Source of the DNA: Paracoccaceae bacterium
GTDB taxonomy: Bacteria; Pseudomonadota; Alphaproteobacteria; Rhodobacterales; Rhodobacteraceae
Direction of reading: 5' to 3'
Assembly: GCA_029248915.1 (NCBI GenBank)
Contig: JAQWIK010000034.1
Location: forward strand, 1 to 38,052
DNA: 38,052 nt
Positions 17,390 to 27,163 of this stretch are shown in pieces; position 1 is the first letter of the stretch, and each line of letters opens with the position of its first letter. A program made the position numbers and the translations under genes. Below the pieces are notes generated by a model. The model made no database searches. It was not told where the DNA came from and saw nothing but the letters and a program-made list of their open reading frames with translations.

Positions 17390-18052
17390 GTGAGCGATAC
17401 TGACAGTTTTTTACAGGAGGTTTCTGAAGAGCTTCGTCGAGATAGGCTGTACAGGAATATACGTAAATATGGATGGCTTGCTATTCTTCTTGTGGTTTTG
17501 GTTGTCGGGGGGGCTACGTACCGCGAATATCTAAAATCCAAGGCTGAAACGGCAGCGCAACTTTTTGGCACAAGTATTATAGCTGCGCTCGGAGAAAAAA
17601 ATATAGATGATCGTATTTCCAAACTGCAAAAAATTAACGCTCCCGGTGATAACGCTAAGGTAGTCATCGCAATGTTGTTGTCTGCTGAGTTAAATGGAAG
17701 CGAAAGTCCCACACTGGAGAAAAGTAGCTTAAGTACGATAACTGAAGGTTCTTCCATTGATGCTCACTATCGAGAGTTGCTCAATTTTAAGATCCTGCTT
17801 GGTTCTGCTGAAACTTTGAGTTTAGAAGAGCGAGCGACTGCTTTTGAAGCGCTAAGCAAACCTGGCAACCCCTTTCGATTGCTCGCGGAAGAGCAGTTAG
17901 CTTTAATCGAGCTTGAGCAGGGCTACATTGATAACGCTGTTGAAAAAATTTCTCAGATATTGTTGGATGCAGAACTAACAGCAGGTCTGCGTAATAGAGC
18001 TACTCAAATGATGATTGCCTTGGGTAAGGATCCTGAGCTAATTAATAATTGA
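17390..18052 (+). CDS. YfgM-like inner-membrane TPR protein
   Basis: The 220-residue protein has a short cytoplasmic start (SDTDSFLQEVSEELRRDRL), one membrane helix (about residues 31-47, LAILLVVLVVGGATY), and a periplasmic helical domain with TPR-like pairs, one ending GYIDNAVEKISQI. I place the start at GTG 17390, with GGAG at 17380-17383 six nt upstream; the ATG at 17351 adds 13 residues without a good ribosome site. The order of this gene, bamB and der matches yfgM-bamB-der of E. coli, where YfgM associates with the SecYEG translocon and the periplasmic chaperone PpiD. The function by synteny is an inference; alphaproteobacterial homologues are usually annotated only as TPR proteins. Confidence 0.8.
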   Translation: MSDTDSFLQEVSEELRRDRLYRNIRKYGWLAILLVVLVVGGATYREYLKSKAETAAQLFGTSIIAALGEKNIDDRISKLQKINAPGDNAKVVIAMLLSAELNGSESPTLEKSSLSTITEGSSIDAHYRELLNFKILLGSAETLSLEERATAFEALSKPGNPFRLLAEEQLALIELEQGYIDNAVEKISQILLDAELTAGLRNRATQMMIALGKDPELINN

Positions 18053-18087
18053 GTTTTTAGACAGATCTCTTACCTGGAGAATTTTTC

Positions 18088-19398
18088 TTGCGATTATTTA
18101 TTATTATCTTTTTTGTTGGGAATATCTTGTTCGGATGTAGTGAGCAGGATAGAATTTTGCCGGGTAAACGAGAAGATCCAGCAAGCTCGTTTGGATTTGC
18201 TGCCCAAGATAAGATTACCTTTACTGAAAAAAATGATATAAAAATACCGGATATGCAAGTCAATGATGAGTGGCGATTTGTATCTTCAGAAGTATCCAAA
18301 GATTATCCTAACCTGATGTTGGGTGAAAATCTTAAGGAAGTTTGGTCCGTTTCAATTGGAAAAGGCGATAGTAAGAAAAAACGACTTGTTACAGACCCTA
18401 TATTCTTTAATAAAAAAATATTCACGTTAGATGTGAACTCCATAGCCTCTGCCTTTGACGCGGAAGGAAGATTGCTTTGGAGAAAAGACCTTACCCCTCC
18501 TGGTGAAAAGAGTGGTGACATCTTTGGTGGTGGATTTACCTTTGGTCAGGATCAACTTTTTGTGACTTTGGGTTATGGGTTTTTACTTTCGCTTGATCCC
18601 TCAACTGGTGAAGAAAATTGGTCTCAAAGATTGATTGGTGCTGGAAACAACACTCCAATTTTTAATGATGGTTTGGTTTTTTTAGTCAGCGGTGACTCAA
18701 AGGTATGGGCTATAGATGCAGATAAAGGTCGGGTAAAATGGACAGTCGATGCGATCGGAAACGAGACTAACTTGATCTCCAATAATGCGCCAGCTGTATC
18801 GGATAAGTATGCCGTATTTGGTCTCGGAAATGGCGAAATTTATGTGACCTTTAAAAGAGGTGGATATGTTCTTTGGAGCTCGTCGTTAAGTAGTCGAAAC
18901 GATAGCCGTGTTGTGAGTGCAATTGATGATATTGTGGCTAGCCCAGTGATACTTGATCGAAATGTGTATTCGGCTGATGGATCAGGAAAAGTCGTGTCTT
19001 TGAAAATTGAAAGTGGTGAGCGAAACTGGACTGCGCCTTATGGTTCTAGCGGTAATTTTTGGATCGCTGATAGGTCTTTATTTTTTATCTCTGATACAAA
19101 TAAATTAGTTCGCTTAGAAATTAAAACAGGTAAAACGGTTTGGCTAACTGAACTCCCATCTTTATCGCAGAAAAGAATTTTGCAGAGTAAAAAAAATATC
19201 CAGCACTATGGGCCAATAATTGCTGGAAACCAGTTAATTGTCGTTTCTAGTGATGGGTACTTTCGGTTTTATGACCCTGAGACAGGTGAACAAAAAAGCA
19301 AACTTAAAACAAAAGCAACGGCAACTGTTAACCCAATAGTTGTCAATGAAACACTATATTTAATTACACAAGACGGTAAGCTCCGGGCTTTTCGCTGA
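18088..19398 (+). CDS. bamB: Outer membrane assembly lipoprotein BamB-like (PQQ-type beta-propeller)
   Basis: The 436-residue protein starts with a lipoprotein signal peptide (hydrophobic RLFIIIFFVGNILFG with a lipobox ending at Cys17). The mature part consists of repeated beta-propeller blades with WSxx/WxxDL-type motifs, for example LLWRKDL, ENWSQRL, VKWTVDA, VLWSSSL, RNWTAPY and TVWLTEL. BamB is the propeller lipoprotein of the BAM complex, which inserts outer-membrane proteins. The start is TTG 18088, supported by TGGAGA at 18075-18080 seven nt upstream. It lies 35 nt after the YfgM-like gene and 47 nt before der. Other PQQ-repeat proteins look similar; synteny makes BamB the best call. 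Confidence 0.88.
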   Translation: MRLFIIIFFVGNILFGCSEQDRILPGKREDPASSFGFAAQDKITFTEKNDIKIPDMQVNDEWRFVSSEVSKDYPNLMLGENLKEVWSVSIGKGDSKKKRLVTDPIFFNKKIFTLDVNSIASAFDAEGRLLWRKDLTPPGEKSGDIFGGGFTFGQDQLFVTLGYGFLLSLDPSTGEENWSQRLIGAGNNTPIFNDGLVFLVSGDSKVWAIDADKGRVKWTVDAIGNETNLISNNAPAVSDKYAVFGLGNGEIYVTFKRGGYVLWSSSLSSRNDSRVVSAIDDIVASPVILDRNVYSADGSGKVVSLKIESGERNWTAPYGSSGNFWIADRSLFFISDTNKLVRLEIKTGKTVWLTELPSLSQKRILQSKKNIQHYGPIIAGNQLIVVSSDGYFRFYDPETGEQKSKLKTKATATVNPIVVNETLYLITQDGKLRAFR

Positions 19399-19445
19399 GT
19401 AAAAATTAGTTTAAGGCCTTTTCTGCAGAAGCCTTGGAGGCAGAA

Positions 19446-20879
19446 ATGTCATTTACACTAGCCATCGTTGGTCGTCCAAATGTTGGTAAATCAACACTTT
19501 TCAATCGGTTGGTTGGAAAAAAAATTGCATTGGTCGATGATCAGCCGGGAGTTACCAGAGACCTTCGCGAAGGTGAAGGTAAACTTGGTGATATTAAATT
19601 CACGGTAATAGATACGGCCGGTTTGGAGGATGCTCAAGATGAGAGCCTTCAAGGTCGAATGCGAGCCCTCACCGAGCATGCTGTGGAGATTTCAGATATT
19701 TGTTTGTTTATGATAGACGCTCGTGCTGGTGTAACCTACATGGATCAGACGCTCGCAACAATTTTGAGAAAAAACGCTAAAAACGTTTTGTTAGTAGCAA
19801 ATAAATCAGAGGGTTCTGCAGGGGATGCTGGCACTATAGAAGCTTGGGGGTTAGGCCTGGGAGAACCAATCAGTATTTCTTCTGAACATGGAGAAGGAAT
19901 GAGCGATTTACTTCACGCATTAATGCCTTTAGCTGATCGGTTTGATAGCGCAAAGGTGCCAAGTGCTGAGCCTGTCAAAGTAGATATACCTGTTGAAGAT
20001 TTGGATGAAGATCATTTCAATAAAAAACCATTACAAATAGCAGTAATTGGCCGGCCAAATGCAGGTAAATCAACATTGATCAATAAAATATTAGGTAAGG
20101 ACCGTTTGCTGACTGGGCCTGAGGCTGGAATAACAAGAGATGCAATTTCGTTAAATTTTGTGTGGAACGGCGATTCAGTTAAATTTTTTGATACCGCTGG
20201 GATGCGTAAAAAAGCTAAAGTTCAAGATAAAATAGAAAAACTTTCGGTGAGTGATGGTCTGCGAGCTGTAAAATTTGCTGAGGTAGTAGTTGTGCTTCTT
20301 GATGCGGACATACCGTTTGAGCAGCAGGATTTACGTATTGCTGATTTGGCTGAACGGGAGGGTAGAGCCGTAATAATCGCCGTGAATAAATGGGATCTTG
20401 AGCGAAGCAAACAGAAAAAATTGAATGATCTACGTGAGGCTTTCGAAAGGCTTTTACCTCAGTTAAAAGGGGCACCCTTAGTAACTATCTCGGCAAAAAC
20501 AGGCAAAGGATTACCTCAGCTTCATCATGCGGTAATGCGAGCTTACAAAGTTTGGAATAGCAGAATACCAACCGCTCAATTAAACCAATGGCTATCCGCT
20601 ATGCTTATTTCTCATCCACCGCCTGCTCCAAATGGTAGAAGAATAAAGATGCGCTATATTACCCAAGCAAAGACACGGCCTCCAGGATTTGTGGTTATGT
20701 GCTCCAATCCTGAAAAAGTTCCAAAAAGTTATTCTAGATATTTGGTAAATGGTTTGCGAGAAGATTTTAATATGCCTGGTAGCCCAATAAGAATGACTTT
20801 AAGATCTCAAGCAGAGAAAAACCCTTTTAAAAACAAAAAGAAGCCCTCTCATTCTAGGTTAAATAAACATCTTAAGTAG
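19446..20879 (+). CDS. der: Ribosome biogenesis GTPase Der (EngA)
   Basis: The 477-residue protein has the two tandem GTPase domains that define Der. The first P-loop is GRPNVGKST at about residues 9-17, with DTAGLED and NKSE (G4). The second is GRPNAGKST at about 203-211, with [10 protein letters not shown] and NKWD. The KH-like C-terminal domain follows ([16 protein letters not shown] onward). Der acts in late assembly of the 50S ribosomal subunit. I use the ATG at 19446, with GGAGG at 19436-19440 five nt upstream, not the TTG at 19434 that lies over the ribosome site. The C-terminal tail is basic, as usual. Confidence 0.97.
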   Translation: MSFTLAIVGRPNVGKSTLFNRLVGKKIALVDDQPGVTRDLREGEGKLGDIKFTVIDTAGLEDAQDESLQGRMRALTEHAVEISDICLFMIDARAGVTYMDQTLATILRKNAKNVLLVANKSEGSAGDAGTIEAWGLGLGEPISISSEHGEGMSDLLHALMPLADRFDSAKVPSAEPVKVDIPVEDLDEDHFNKKPLQIAVIGRPNAGKSTLINKILGKDRLLTGPEAGITRDAISLNFVWNGDSVKFFDTAGMRKKAKVQDKIEKLSVSDGLRAVKFAEVVVVLLDADIPFEQQDLRIADLAEREGRAVIIAVNKWDLERSKQKKLNDLREAFERLLPQLKGAPLVTISAKTGKGLPQLHHAVMRAYKVWNSRIPTAQLNQWLSAMLISHPPPAPNGRRIKMRYITQAKTRPPGFVVMCSNPEKVPKSYSRYLVNGLREDFNMPGSPIRMTLRSQAEKNPFKNKKKPSHSRLNKHLK

Positions 20880-20904
20880 TTGTATTTTAGAAATATAAAT
20901 ACTT

Positions 20905-22194
20905 TTAGTAAAGATTTCCTTGGTGATCTATAATGGTTTTTCCACCTAAGTATTTGTCTAAAACGCTAGGAAGTATAACTGATCCATCCTCTTGTTGACC
21001 GTTTTCCAAAACTGCTATCAAGCATCTGCCAACAGCCAGTCCTGATCCATTTAAAGTGTGCACAAATTCAGGCTTGCCACCATTACTAGGTTTGTATCGA
21101 GCATTCATTCTCCTTGCTTGAAAATCGCCACAAACTGAAACAGATGAAATTTCTCTGTAGGCCTGCTGTCCTGGTAACCAGACCTCTAAATCATGAGTTC
21201 TCTGTGCGCCAAACCCGGTGTCGCCAGAACAGAGCAATACTTCTCTGTAGGGTAATTTTAATTTCTCTAAAATTGCCTTTGCGCAATTTGTCATTCTCTC
21301 ATGTTCCTGCATCGATTGATCTGGATGAGTGACTGAAACCATTTCAACTTTTTCAAATTGATGCTGCCTTAACATTCCCGCAGTATCCTTGCCAGCAGAG
21401 CCGGCTTCGGACCTGAAACATTGTGTGTGTGCCGTCATCCTTAAGGGTAAACTTACCTCTGGAGTCATCTCGTTTGCACAGATGTTAGTCAATGTAACTT
21501 CCGAGGTAGGTATAAGCCACCAACCGTTGGTAGTCTGATAGCTATCATCGGAAAATTTAGGAAGTTGGTTAGTCCCATACATAGCTTCTTCCTTTACTAA
21601 TACGGGTGTAATAGTTTCAGTCAGGCCATGTTCATTAACGTGCACATCCAACATAAACTGTGCTAATGCTCTGTGAAGCCGCGCTATAGCGCCACGTAAA
21701 ACAACAAATCGGGAGCCAGATAATTTTGCTGCGGTTTCGAAATCCATGCCATGTATTGCAGCAGGGATCTCAAAATGCTCCTTGGCATTGTCTATCTTTT
21801 TAGGCTTACCCCAAGAAAAAATTTCCAGATTTTGGTCTTCGTTTTCACCATCTGGGATATCTTGATTGAGTATATTAGGCAGAGACATTAATGTTAAATT
21901 CAGTTCTTGATCCAAAGCTTTAGCTTTATCATTCATATTTGCAACTTCGGCTTTTTTATCAGCCACAAGTTTTCTAAGTTTCTCAAACTCGTGTTCATCT
22001 CCTGATGCCTTTGCAGCCCCAATCAATTTACTTGATTTATTTTGTTCGGCTTGCGCTGTTTCAGCAGATAAAATGGCTGACCGACGAGCCTCATCAATTT
22101 TTAAAATTTCTTGTGACGCAGCATTTATTCCGCGTCGTCCAAGTGCTTTATCAAAATCTTTTGGGTTATCGCGAATAAAGCGTATATCGTGCAT
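20905..22194 (-). CDS. serS: Seryl-tRNA synthetase
   Basis: The 429-residue class II synthetase charges tRNA-Ser. It starts with [18 protein letters not shown], followed by the long antiparallel coiled-coil arm (about residues 25-105) that contacts the tRNA variable arm. Then come motif 2 ([20 protein letters not shown], about 263-282) and motif 3 ([16 protein letters not shown] near the C-terminus). All core parts are present and the length is typical. It is a single gene, convergent with der (25 nt between stops) and divergent from yajC across a 295-base gap. No unusual feature apart from a hairpin in its upstream region. Confidence 0.98.
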   Translation of the reverse strand: MHDIRFIRDNPKDFDKALGRRGINAASQEILKIDEARRSAILSAETAQAEQNKSSKLIGAAKASGDEHEFEKLRKLVADKKAEVANMNDKAKALDQELNLTLMSLPNILNQDIPDGENEDQNLEIFSWGKPKKIDNAKEHFEIPAAIHGMDFETAAKLSGSRFVVLRGAIARLHRALAQFMLDVHVNEHGLTETITPVLVKEEAMYGTNQLPKFSDDSYQTTNGWWLIPTSEVTLTNICANEMTPEVSLPLRMTAHTQCFRSEAGSAGKDTAGMLRQHQFEKVEMVSVTHPDQSMQEHERMTNCAKAILEKLKLPYREVLLCSGDTGFGAQRTHDLEVWLPGQQAYREISSVSVCGDFQARRMNARYKPSNGGKPEFVHTLNGSGLAVGRCLIAVLENGQQEDGSVILPSVLDKYLGGKTIIDHQGNLY

Positions 22195-22489
22195 AATTTG
22201 CAGTCCCGAGAGTTATTTAATTTCTTACTGCAGATAACCTATATTTCACAGCAGTAACAATAAAAAATATTCTTTAATCTGAAATTTACCTAATATTGAA
22301 AGGTATTATTAGTTACCATGCTATTCAGTATCTTATTTGAGCAATTTCTTCCCTTAGGGTAGCTGATAAAAGGATAAAGAAACGTTTTATTTGTAAAATG
22401 CACCAGTTGAATAATTTGCTTTAGAAGCTCTTGCAAACTGGGATCCTAACGAATAGGTTGCCCGAAAAGATTACAAGGGGTAATTCTAA
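22195..22489. promoter_or_regulatory. Divergent intergenic region, serS / yajC
   Basis: This 295-base AT-rich gap is the longest gene-free stretch of the window. It must carry promoters for leftward serS and rightward yajC-secDF. A perfect 7-bp inverted repeat, TTACTGC (22225-22231) and GCAGTAA (22251-22257), lies 31-63 nt before the serS start on its transcribed side. I see no tRNA, no convincing small ORF and no recognisable riboswitch. yajC has AGGGG-type purines (around 22476-22480) upstream of its ATG. Confidence 0.35.
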
Positions 22490-22771
22490 ATGGGTTTTCA
22501 AGACTTTATACCATTAATTTTGATCTTCGCGATCATGTATTTTCTACTAATTCGTCCTCAACAAAAGAAAGTCAAGCAGCATCAAAATATGGTAGCTTCT
22601 CTTCGGCGTGGTGATCAAGTGGTCACACAAGGCGGTCTAATGGGTAAAGTCACCAAAGTTAAAGAAGAAAATGAAATTGAAGTTGAAGTAGCTGATGGCG
22701 TAAAGGTTCGTGTCGTCCAAAATACGATTGCTCAGGTTCTATCAAAAACAGAACCTGCAAAAGATAAGTAG
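22490..22771 (+). CDS. yajC: Preprotein translocase accessory subunit YajC
   Basis: The 93-residue protein has one N-terminal membrane helix (about residues 6-22, IPLILIFAIMYFLLIRPQQ), the conserved RPQQKKVKQHQ junction, and the small cytoplasmic domain with LRRGDQVVTQGGLMGKV. YajC associates with SecDF at the Sec translocon. It is first of yajC-secD-secF, 23 nt before secD. Length and motifs are normal. Confidence 0.97.
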   Translation: MGFQDFIPLILIFAIMYFLLIRPQQKKVKQHQNMVASLRRGDQVVTQGGLMGKVTKVKEENEIEVEVADGVKVRVVQNTIAQVLSKTEPAKDK

Positions 22772-22794
22772 CCAACCCTTTGGAGTAAAATAAG

Positions 22795-24426
22795 ATGTTG
22801 CAAATCGCTCTTTGGAAGCGCTCACTTATATTGCTTCTATGTGTTGGTGGGCTACTCTTGGCACTGCCTAACGCATTTTATTCAAGAGTAGAAAATTTTA
22901 ACGACGAAAAGCTTTTGAACGAGACTTCTGACGGATGGCCATCTTTTTTGCCTTCTTCATTGGTGAACTTGGGTTTAGATTTAAGGGGTGGCGCCCATCT
23001 CTTAGCTGAGGTTCAGGTTGCTGACGTGTACGAGCAACGCATGGCAGCATTGTGGCCTGATGTTAGAGATATACTACGCTCTGAAAGAAATACCGTTGGT
23101 ACTATTAGATTACAAAAAGGAAAGTTAGACGAATTACGAATAAGGCTTTCCAATTCTGCCGAAATTGAAACAGGTATTAATTTCTTAAAGACTTTAGCTA
23201 AACCAGTTTCTGGCGTTGGAAGCGTTGGAAAAGTAGATTTAGATTTTGTAGGAGAAAACGATGAAATAGTTGTCCGGTTGAGTGATGCTGAACGCCGGGC
23301 GACAGACGACCGAACTATGCAGCAAGCTTTGGAAATCATTCGTCGACGAATTGATGAAGTTGGAACGCGTGAGCCAACTATACAAAGACAAGGTTACAAC
23401 AGAATTTTAATACAAGTTCCAGGAATAGGGTCTGCGTCTGAATTAAAGCAATTGATTGGTACAACAGCGCAACTCACCTTTCAACCTGTCATAGCCGCGC
23501 GTGTCAATTCAGGCTCGTTAATTAGCGTTGGACAAGAACTACTTCCAGCTTTGGATGACCCTGCGGAGTTTTATTTACTCAATTCTGTTGCAGTTGTTAC
23601 AGGCGAAGAACTAGTTGATGCCCAGCCCAGTTTTGATCAAAATGGCAGACCAGCAGTTAATTTTAGATTTAATCCTTCTGGAGCCAGAAAATTTGGAGAT
23701 TATACTTCAGAAAATATAGGTAATCCTTTCGCAATCGTTCTAGACGAGGAAGTTATCAGTGCTCCAACCATACAGAGTCACATACCTGGTGGCTCTGGGA
23801 TTATAACTGGAAGTTTTACAATCGAAGAAAGTACAGAGTTGGCTATTTTGCTGCGCGCGGGTGCTTTGCCGGCTGGATTATCCTTTCTAGAAGAAAGAAC
23901 TATTGGGCCTGAGTTAGGTGCTGATAGCATAAAAGCAGGAAAGGTAGCTTGCATTGTTGCATTTGGAGCCGTTCTGGTCTTCATGGTGGCTAGCTATGGG
24001 CTATTTGGCTTATTTGCAAATGTTGCTCTCTTAATAAATATTGGCTTAATTTTTGGATTATTGTCTGGAATTGGCGCAACACTAACTTTGCCTGGTATTG
24101 CTGGAATTGTTCTCACGATAGGCATGGCTGTTGACGCCAACGTCCTGATTTTTGAGAGAATTCGAGAGGAGTTAGTTTCTGCAAAAGGTCCAGCTAGGGC
24201 AATTGAGTTGGGCTATGAGAAAGCAATGTCAGCAATTTTAGACGCTAATTTAACGACTTTTATCGCAGCTGTTATATTGTTTGTGATGGGCTCTGGTCCG
24301 GTGCGAGGTTTTTCAATCACACTTGGACTTGGAATTATAACATCTGTTTTTACGGCGATTTTTGTTACGCGTCTTTTAGTCATCATGTGGTTTGAGCGGC
24401 GGCGCCCAAAAACAATAGAGGTTTAG
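22795..24426 (+). CDS. secD: Protein translocase subunit SecD
   Basis: The 543-residue protein has an N-terminal membrane helix, the SecD signature LGLDLRGGAHLLAEV at about residues 59-73, the P1 periplasmic domain with QQALEIIRRRIDEVGTREP, and a five-helix C-terminal block. The block starts at about 385 and includes the conserved GMAVDANVLIFERIREEL, with the Asp used for proton coupling. SecD and SecF use the proton gradient to help release and pull secreted proteins on the periplasmic side. It lies 2 nt before secF, so the pair are co-transcribed and probably coupled. No anomalies seen. Confidence 0.98.
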   Translation: MLQIALWKRSLILLLCVGGLLLALPNAFYSRVENFNDEKLLNETSDGWPSFLPSSLVNLGLDLRGGAHLLAEVQVADVYEQRMAALWPDVRDILRSERNTVGTIRLQKGKLDELRIRLSNSAEIETGINFLKTLAKPVSGVGSVGKVDLDFVGENDEIVVRLSDAERRATDDRTMQQALEIIRRRIDEVGTREPTIQRQGYNRILIQVPGIGSASELKQLIGTTAQLTFQPVIAARVNSGSLISVGQELLPALDDPAEFYLLNSVAVVTGEELVDAQPSFDQNGRPAVNFRFNPSGARKFGDYTSENIGNPFAIVLDEEVISAPTIQSHIPGGSGIITGSFTIEESTELAILLRAGALPAGLSFLEERTIGPELGADSIKAGKVACIVAFGAVLVFMVASYGLFGLFANVALLINIGLIFGLLSGIGATLTLPGIAGIVLTIGMAVDANVLIFERIREELVSAKGPARAIELGYEKAMSAILDANLTTFIAAVILFVMGSGPVRGFSITLGLGIITSVFTAIFVTRLLVIMWFERRRPKTIEV

Positions 24427-24428
24427 TA

Positions 24429-25388
24429 ATGCGTTTGAAACTCGTACCACAAAACACATCATGGGATTTTTTTGCACGGTCAAAATTATGGATTGGGTTT
24501 TCCGTTATATTGATTATTTTATCCCTTATTTCCTTTTTTGTTCAAAGTTTAAATTTTGGGATAGATTTTCGCGGTGGGACAAGTATTAGGACAGAAAGTT
24601 CTGTATCCATTGATATTGCTGCTTACCGTAATGCATTATCTAGCTTGGATTTAGGTGATATTACAATCTCTGAAGTTTTTGATCCCAGTTTTAAAGACGA
24701 TCAAAATGTGGCAATGATCAGGATACAAGCGCAACCTGGTCAAGAGGCGGCGACGTCAGTACTTGTTGAAAATAGCTTGCAACAGCTCAGGGATGTTAGC
24801 AATGATATAAAATTTGTATCTGTTGAAAGTGTTGGTCCAAAAGTTTCGGGAGAACTAATTAAGACAGCTATATTAGCAGTGATTTTGGCTATCTCTGCTG
24901 TTTTATTCTATATTTGGATAAGATTTGAATGGCAGTTTGCAGTTGGAGCAATCTCCGCTCTTATTCACGATGTCCTACTCACAATTGGTGTTTTTTCTGT
25001 GTTGCAAATTAAATTTGATTTGGCGATCATCGCAGCAATATTAACCATAGTAGGATATTCGTTAAACGATACGGTGGTCGTTTTTGATCGAGTCAGAGAA
25101 AATTTACGAAAATTCAAGAAACGTTCATTAATTGAAGTTATGAACCTTTCGATCAATGAGACTATGAGCAGGACTGTTATGACCTCGGTTACAACTCTAC
25201 TTGCGCTTATCTCATTATTTGTTCTTGGTGGTGATGTAATCCGTGGCTTTGTCTTTGCCATGATTTGGGGCGTCGTTGTGGGCACTTATAGCTCTATTTT
25301 TATAGCTTCGGCTATTCTTATTTGGACAGGAGTCAAAAGAGATTGGAGCAAATCTAATGCCGAGGCAGGTACGCAGGTGCCGCAATAA
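24429..25388 (+). CDS. secF: Protein translocase subunit SecF
   Basis: The 319-residue partner of SecD begins with a membrane helix (about 24-42), then LNFGIDFRGGTSIRTE, the small P4 periplasmic domain, and five helices containing IVGYSLNDTVVVFDRVRENL, the counterpart of the SecD proton-relay helix. The ATG at 24429 follows the secD stop by two bases. The length is usual for a stand-alone SecF. The next gene, a TauE-like permease, starts 23 nt downstream, so transcription may continue into the ccm group. Confidence 0.98.
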   Translation: MRLKLVPQNTSWDFFARSKLWIGFSVILIILSLISFFVQSLNFGIDFRGGTSIRTESSVSIDIAAYRNALSSLDLGDITISEVFDPSFKDDQNVAMIRIQAQPGQEAATSVLVENSLQQLRDVSNDIKFVSVESVGPKVSGELIKTAILAVILAISAVLFYIWIRFEWQFAVGAISALIHDVLLTIGVFSVLQIKFDLAIIAAILTIVGYSLNDTVVVFDRVRENLRKFKKRSLIEVMNLSINETMSRTVMTSVTTLLALISLFVLGGDVIRGFVFAMIWGVVVGTYSSIFIASAILIWTGVKRDWSKSNAEAGTQVPQ

Positions 25389-25411
25389 TTTTCGAGAATC
25401 TTATAGAAGGT

Positions 25412-26143
25412 ATGCTGCTACAAGACGGTATATTTTTGATAATAGCTGCCGCTTTACTTGCGGGTATTGTTCGAGGGTTTTCTGGGTTTGGTACAGCCAT
25501 GGTATTCCTTCCAATCGCAAGTCAATATTTAACACCTTTTGAAGCAATAGCTTCTCTTGCAATAATGGAGTTTCTTGGAACCTTCGCTGTTATGCGAAAA
25601 TCTTGGGGCGATGCTCAAAAAATAGATTTAGCAAGGTTGGTTTTAGGTATGTTTATCGTGACACCTTTTGCACTTTTAATTTTGGCGCAAGCCAGTTCAG
25701 ATATTTATAGGTACAGCGTATCACTACTGTCGTTATTTCTATTGATTTTGATAAGCACAGGCATAAGATACAAAGGGAACCTGAACCCTTTGATTATTTT
25801 TTCTGTGGGCGGATTAGGTGGTTTGACTGGAGGGTTAACTGGTATCCCAGGTCCACCAGTCATTCTTTTATATGTGGCTAGTTCTCATCCTATTTCCGTC
25901 ATAAGAGCGAATAATCTTCTGTTTTTATACTTTTTTGATGTATGTGTTGTAATGTTTTTTCTTTTAAGTGGTGTTCTTACTTTAAAACTACTTTTGCTTG
26001 GTTCAATCTTGGCTATTCCTAACTTTTTAGGAAATTTTCTTGGAGCTAAATTTTTTGATCCAAATAAAACTAATCAATATCGCCTATTCGCTTATATAAT
26101 TATTGCAATAGCTGCCATAAGCGGTCTTCCAATTTGGGACTAG
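25412..26143 (+). CDS. TauE/SafE family membrane permease (sulfite/anion exporter-like)
   Basis: The 243-residue protein has about eight predicted membrane segments and the two repeated motifs of the TauE/SafE family: GIVRGFSGFGTAMVFLP (about residues 18-34) and GGLGGLTGGLTGIPGPPVILLY (about 132-153). Members export or import small anions such as sulfite, sulfoacetate or related organosulfur compounds, but the substrate cannot be told from sequence. The ATG at 25412 follows AGAAGG. It sits between secF and the Mth938 gene, a placement I regard as conserved in Rhodobacterales. A role in sulfite export would fit an organism that handles organic sulfur, but this is only inference. Confidence 0.88.
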   Translation: MLLQDGIFLIIAAALLAGIVRGFSGFGTAMVFLPIASQYLTPFEAIASLAIMEFLGTFAVMRKSWGDAQKIDLARLVLGMFIVTPFALLILAQASSDIYRYSVSLLSLFLLILISTGIRYKGNLNPLIIFSVGGLGGLTGGLTGIPGPPVILLYVASSHPISVIRANNLLFLYFFDVCVVMFFLLSGVLTLKLLLLGSILAIPNFLGNFLGAKFFDPNKTNQYRLFAYIIIAIAAISGLPIWD

Positions 26144-26174
26144 TCAACCAACTTTAATAGCTTGGAAAATTTAA

Positions 26175-26537
26175 ATGCATGTTAATGAAGTAAAATTTTT
26201 CGATGTAATTCCCATTGATAGTTATGGCCCAGGTTTTTTCCGTATTGAAGGTAAAATTTTTAAATCTGGTATAGTTTGCTCAAGCTTTGGCATTAGTTCA
26301 TGGCAGGGATATGAAGATTTTAATAATCTTAAGAAATTAGAAAATAAGATCGATGTTATATTTGTTGGTACCGGCCATGAAATTTGTCACTTACCTGAAG
26401 ATTTTAGTAAAGCAGTTGAAAAAATAGGGTTAAATCTGGAGATCATGAGCACGCCTTCGGCATGCCGTACTTATAATGTGTTGCTTTCCGAGGGAAGGCG
26501 AATTGCCATCGCGGCACTGCCTGTTGAAGAAAGGTAA
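26175..26537 (+). CDS. Mth938-like domain protein (NDUFAF3/DUF498 family)
   Basis: This 120-residue protein matches the Mth938 fold family: FFRIEGKIFKSGIVCS, then IDVIFVGTGHEICHLPEDF and STPSACRTYNVLLSEGRRIAIAALPVE. The mitochondrial relative NDUFAF3 is a complex I assembly factor; the bacterial role is not established. It lies 31 nt after the TauE-like gene and 5 nt before ccmA, suggesting one transcript. The linkage with secDF and ccm genes is frequent in alphaproteobacteria and may reflect a shared membrane-biogenesis context. Confidence 0.9.
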   Translation: MHVNEVKFFDVIPIDSYGPGFFRIEGKIFKSGIVCSSFGISSWQGYEDFNNLKKLENKIDVIFVGTGHEICHLPEDFSKAVEKIGLNLEIMSTPSACRTYNVLLSEGRRIAIAALPVEER

Positions 26538-26542
26538 AGAAA

Positions 26543-27163
26543 TTGGCTATTTCAGTTAAGTCTTTATCAGTAACTCGCGGCGGTATTAGTCTGCTTCAGG
26601 GGCTCGATATTGAAGTAAAAAATGGACAGGCAGGAATTTTACAAGGGCCAAATGGCATTGGCAAAACGACGTTGCTTCGTACATTAGCGGGATTACAGCC
26701 GATCGAGTCGGGAAGAATAGAAGGCTCATTAGAAAATATTTGTTATTCTGGTCATTTGGACGGCGTCAAACCATCCTTAACCGTTCAAGAAAACTTAGAA
26801 TTCTGGGCAAATGTTTTTGGCTCTTCCTCAATCATTGAGGTAGCTGAAAAATTTATGTTAGTTGATTTACTAAATATTCGAGTTGGAACCTTATCGGCTG
26901 GTCAAAAAAGAAGAGTAGGACTCGCCAGGCTTGGATTGACGGGTCGACCAGTATGGTTGCTCGATGAGCCCACTGTATCGTTAGATGAAACTTCTGTTAA
27001 GATCTTTGGAAATATTATTAAAGATCATCTTTCAGAAAATGGATGTGCAATAATTGCAACTCATATTGATCTAGGACTAAAAAATAATGTCCAGATAATT
27101 GATCTTTTGAAATACCGATCAAAACCAGGTGAATTAAGCAGTTCAAATGGGGCTTTTTTATGA
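26543..27163 (+). CDS. ccmA: Haem exporter ATP-binding protein CcmA
   Basis: The 206-residue ABC ATPase has Walker A GPNGIGKTT at about residues 33-41, the signature LSAGQKRRVGLARL, and Walker B VWLLDEPTVSLDE. CcmA drives the CcmABCD complex, which releases holo-CcmE (haem chaperone) for cytochrome c maturation. The start is TTG 26543 (MAISVKSLSV), with AAGGTAAAG upstream; no earlier ATG is possible because the preceding gene ends 5 nt before. Its TGA overlaps the ccmB ATG by 4 nt (ATGA at 27160-27163). It is first of ccmABCDG. Confidence 0.95.
   Translation: MAISVKSLSVTRGGISLLQGLDIEVKNGQAGILQGPNGIGKTTLLRTLAGLQPIESGRIEGSLENICYSGHLDGVKPSLTVQENLEFWANVFGSSSIIEVAEKFMLVDLLNIRVGTLSAGQKRRVGLARLGLTGRPVWLLDEPTVSLDETSVKIFGNIIKDHLSENGCAIIATHIDLGLKNNVQIIDLLKYRSKPGELSSSNGAFL

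Noticed and set aside
17368-17757. A 129-codon minus-strand open frame
   Set aside because: It is antisense to the YfgM-like gene, which has a membrane segment, good ribosome site and synteny in its favour.
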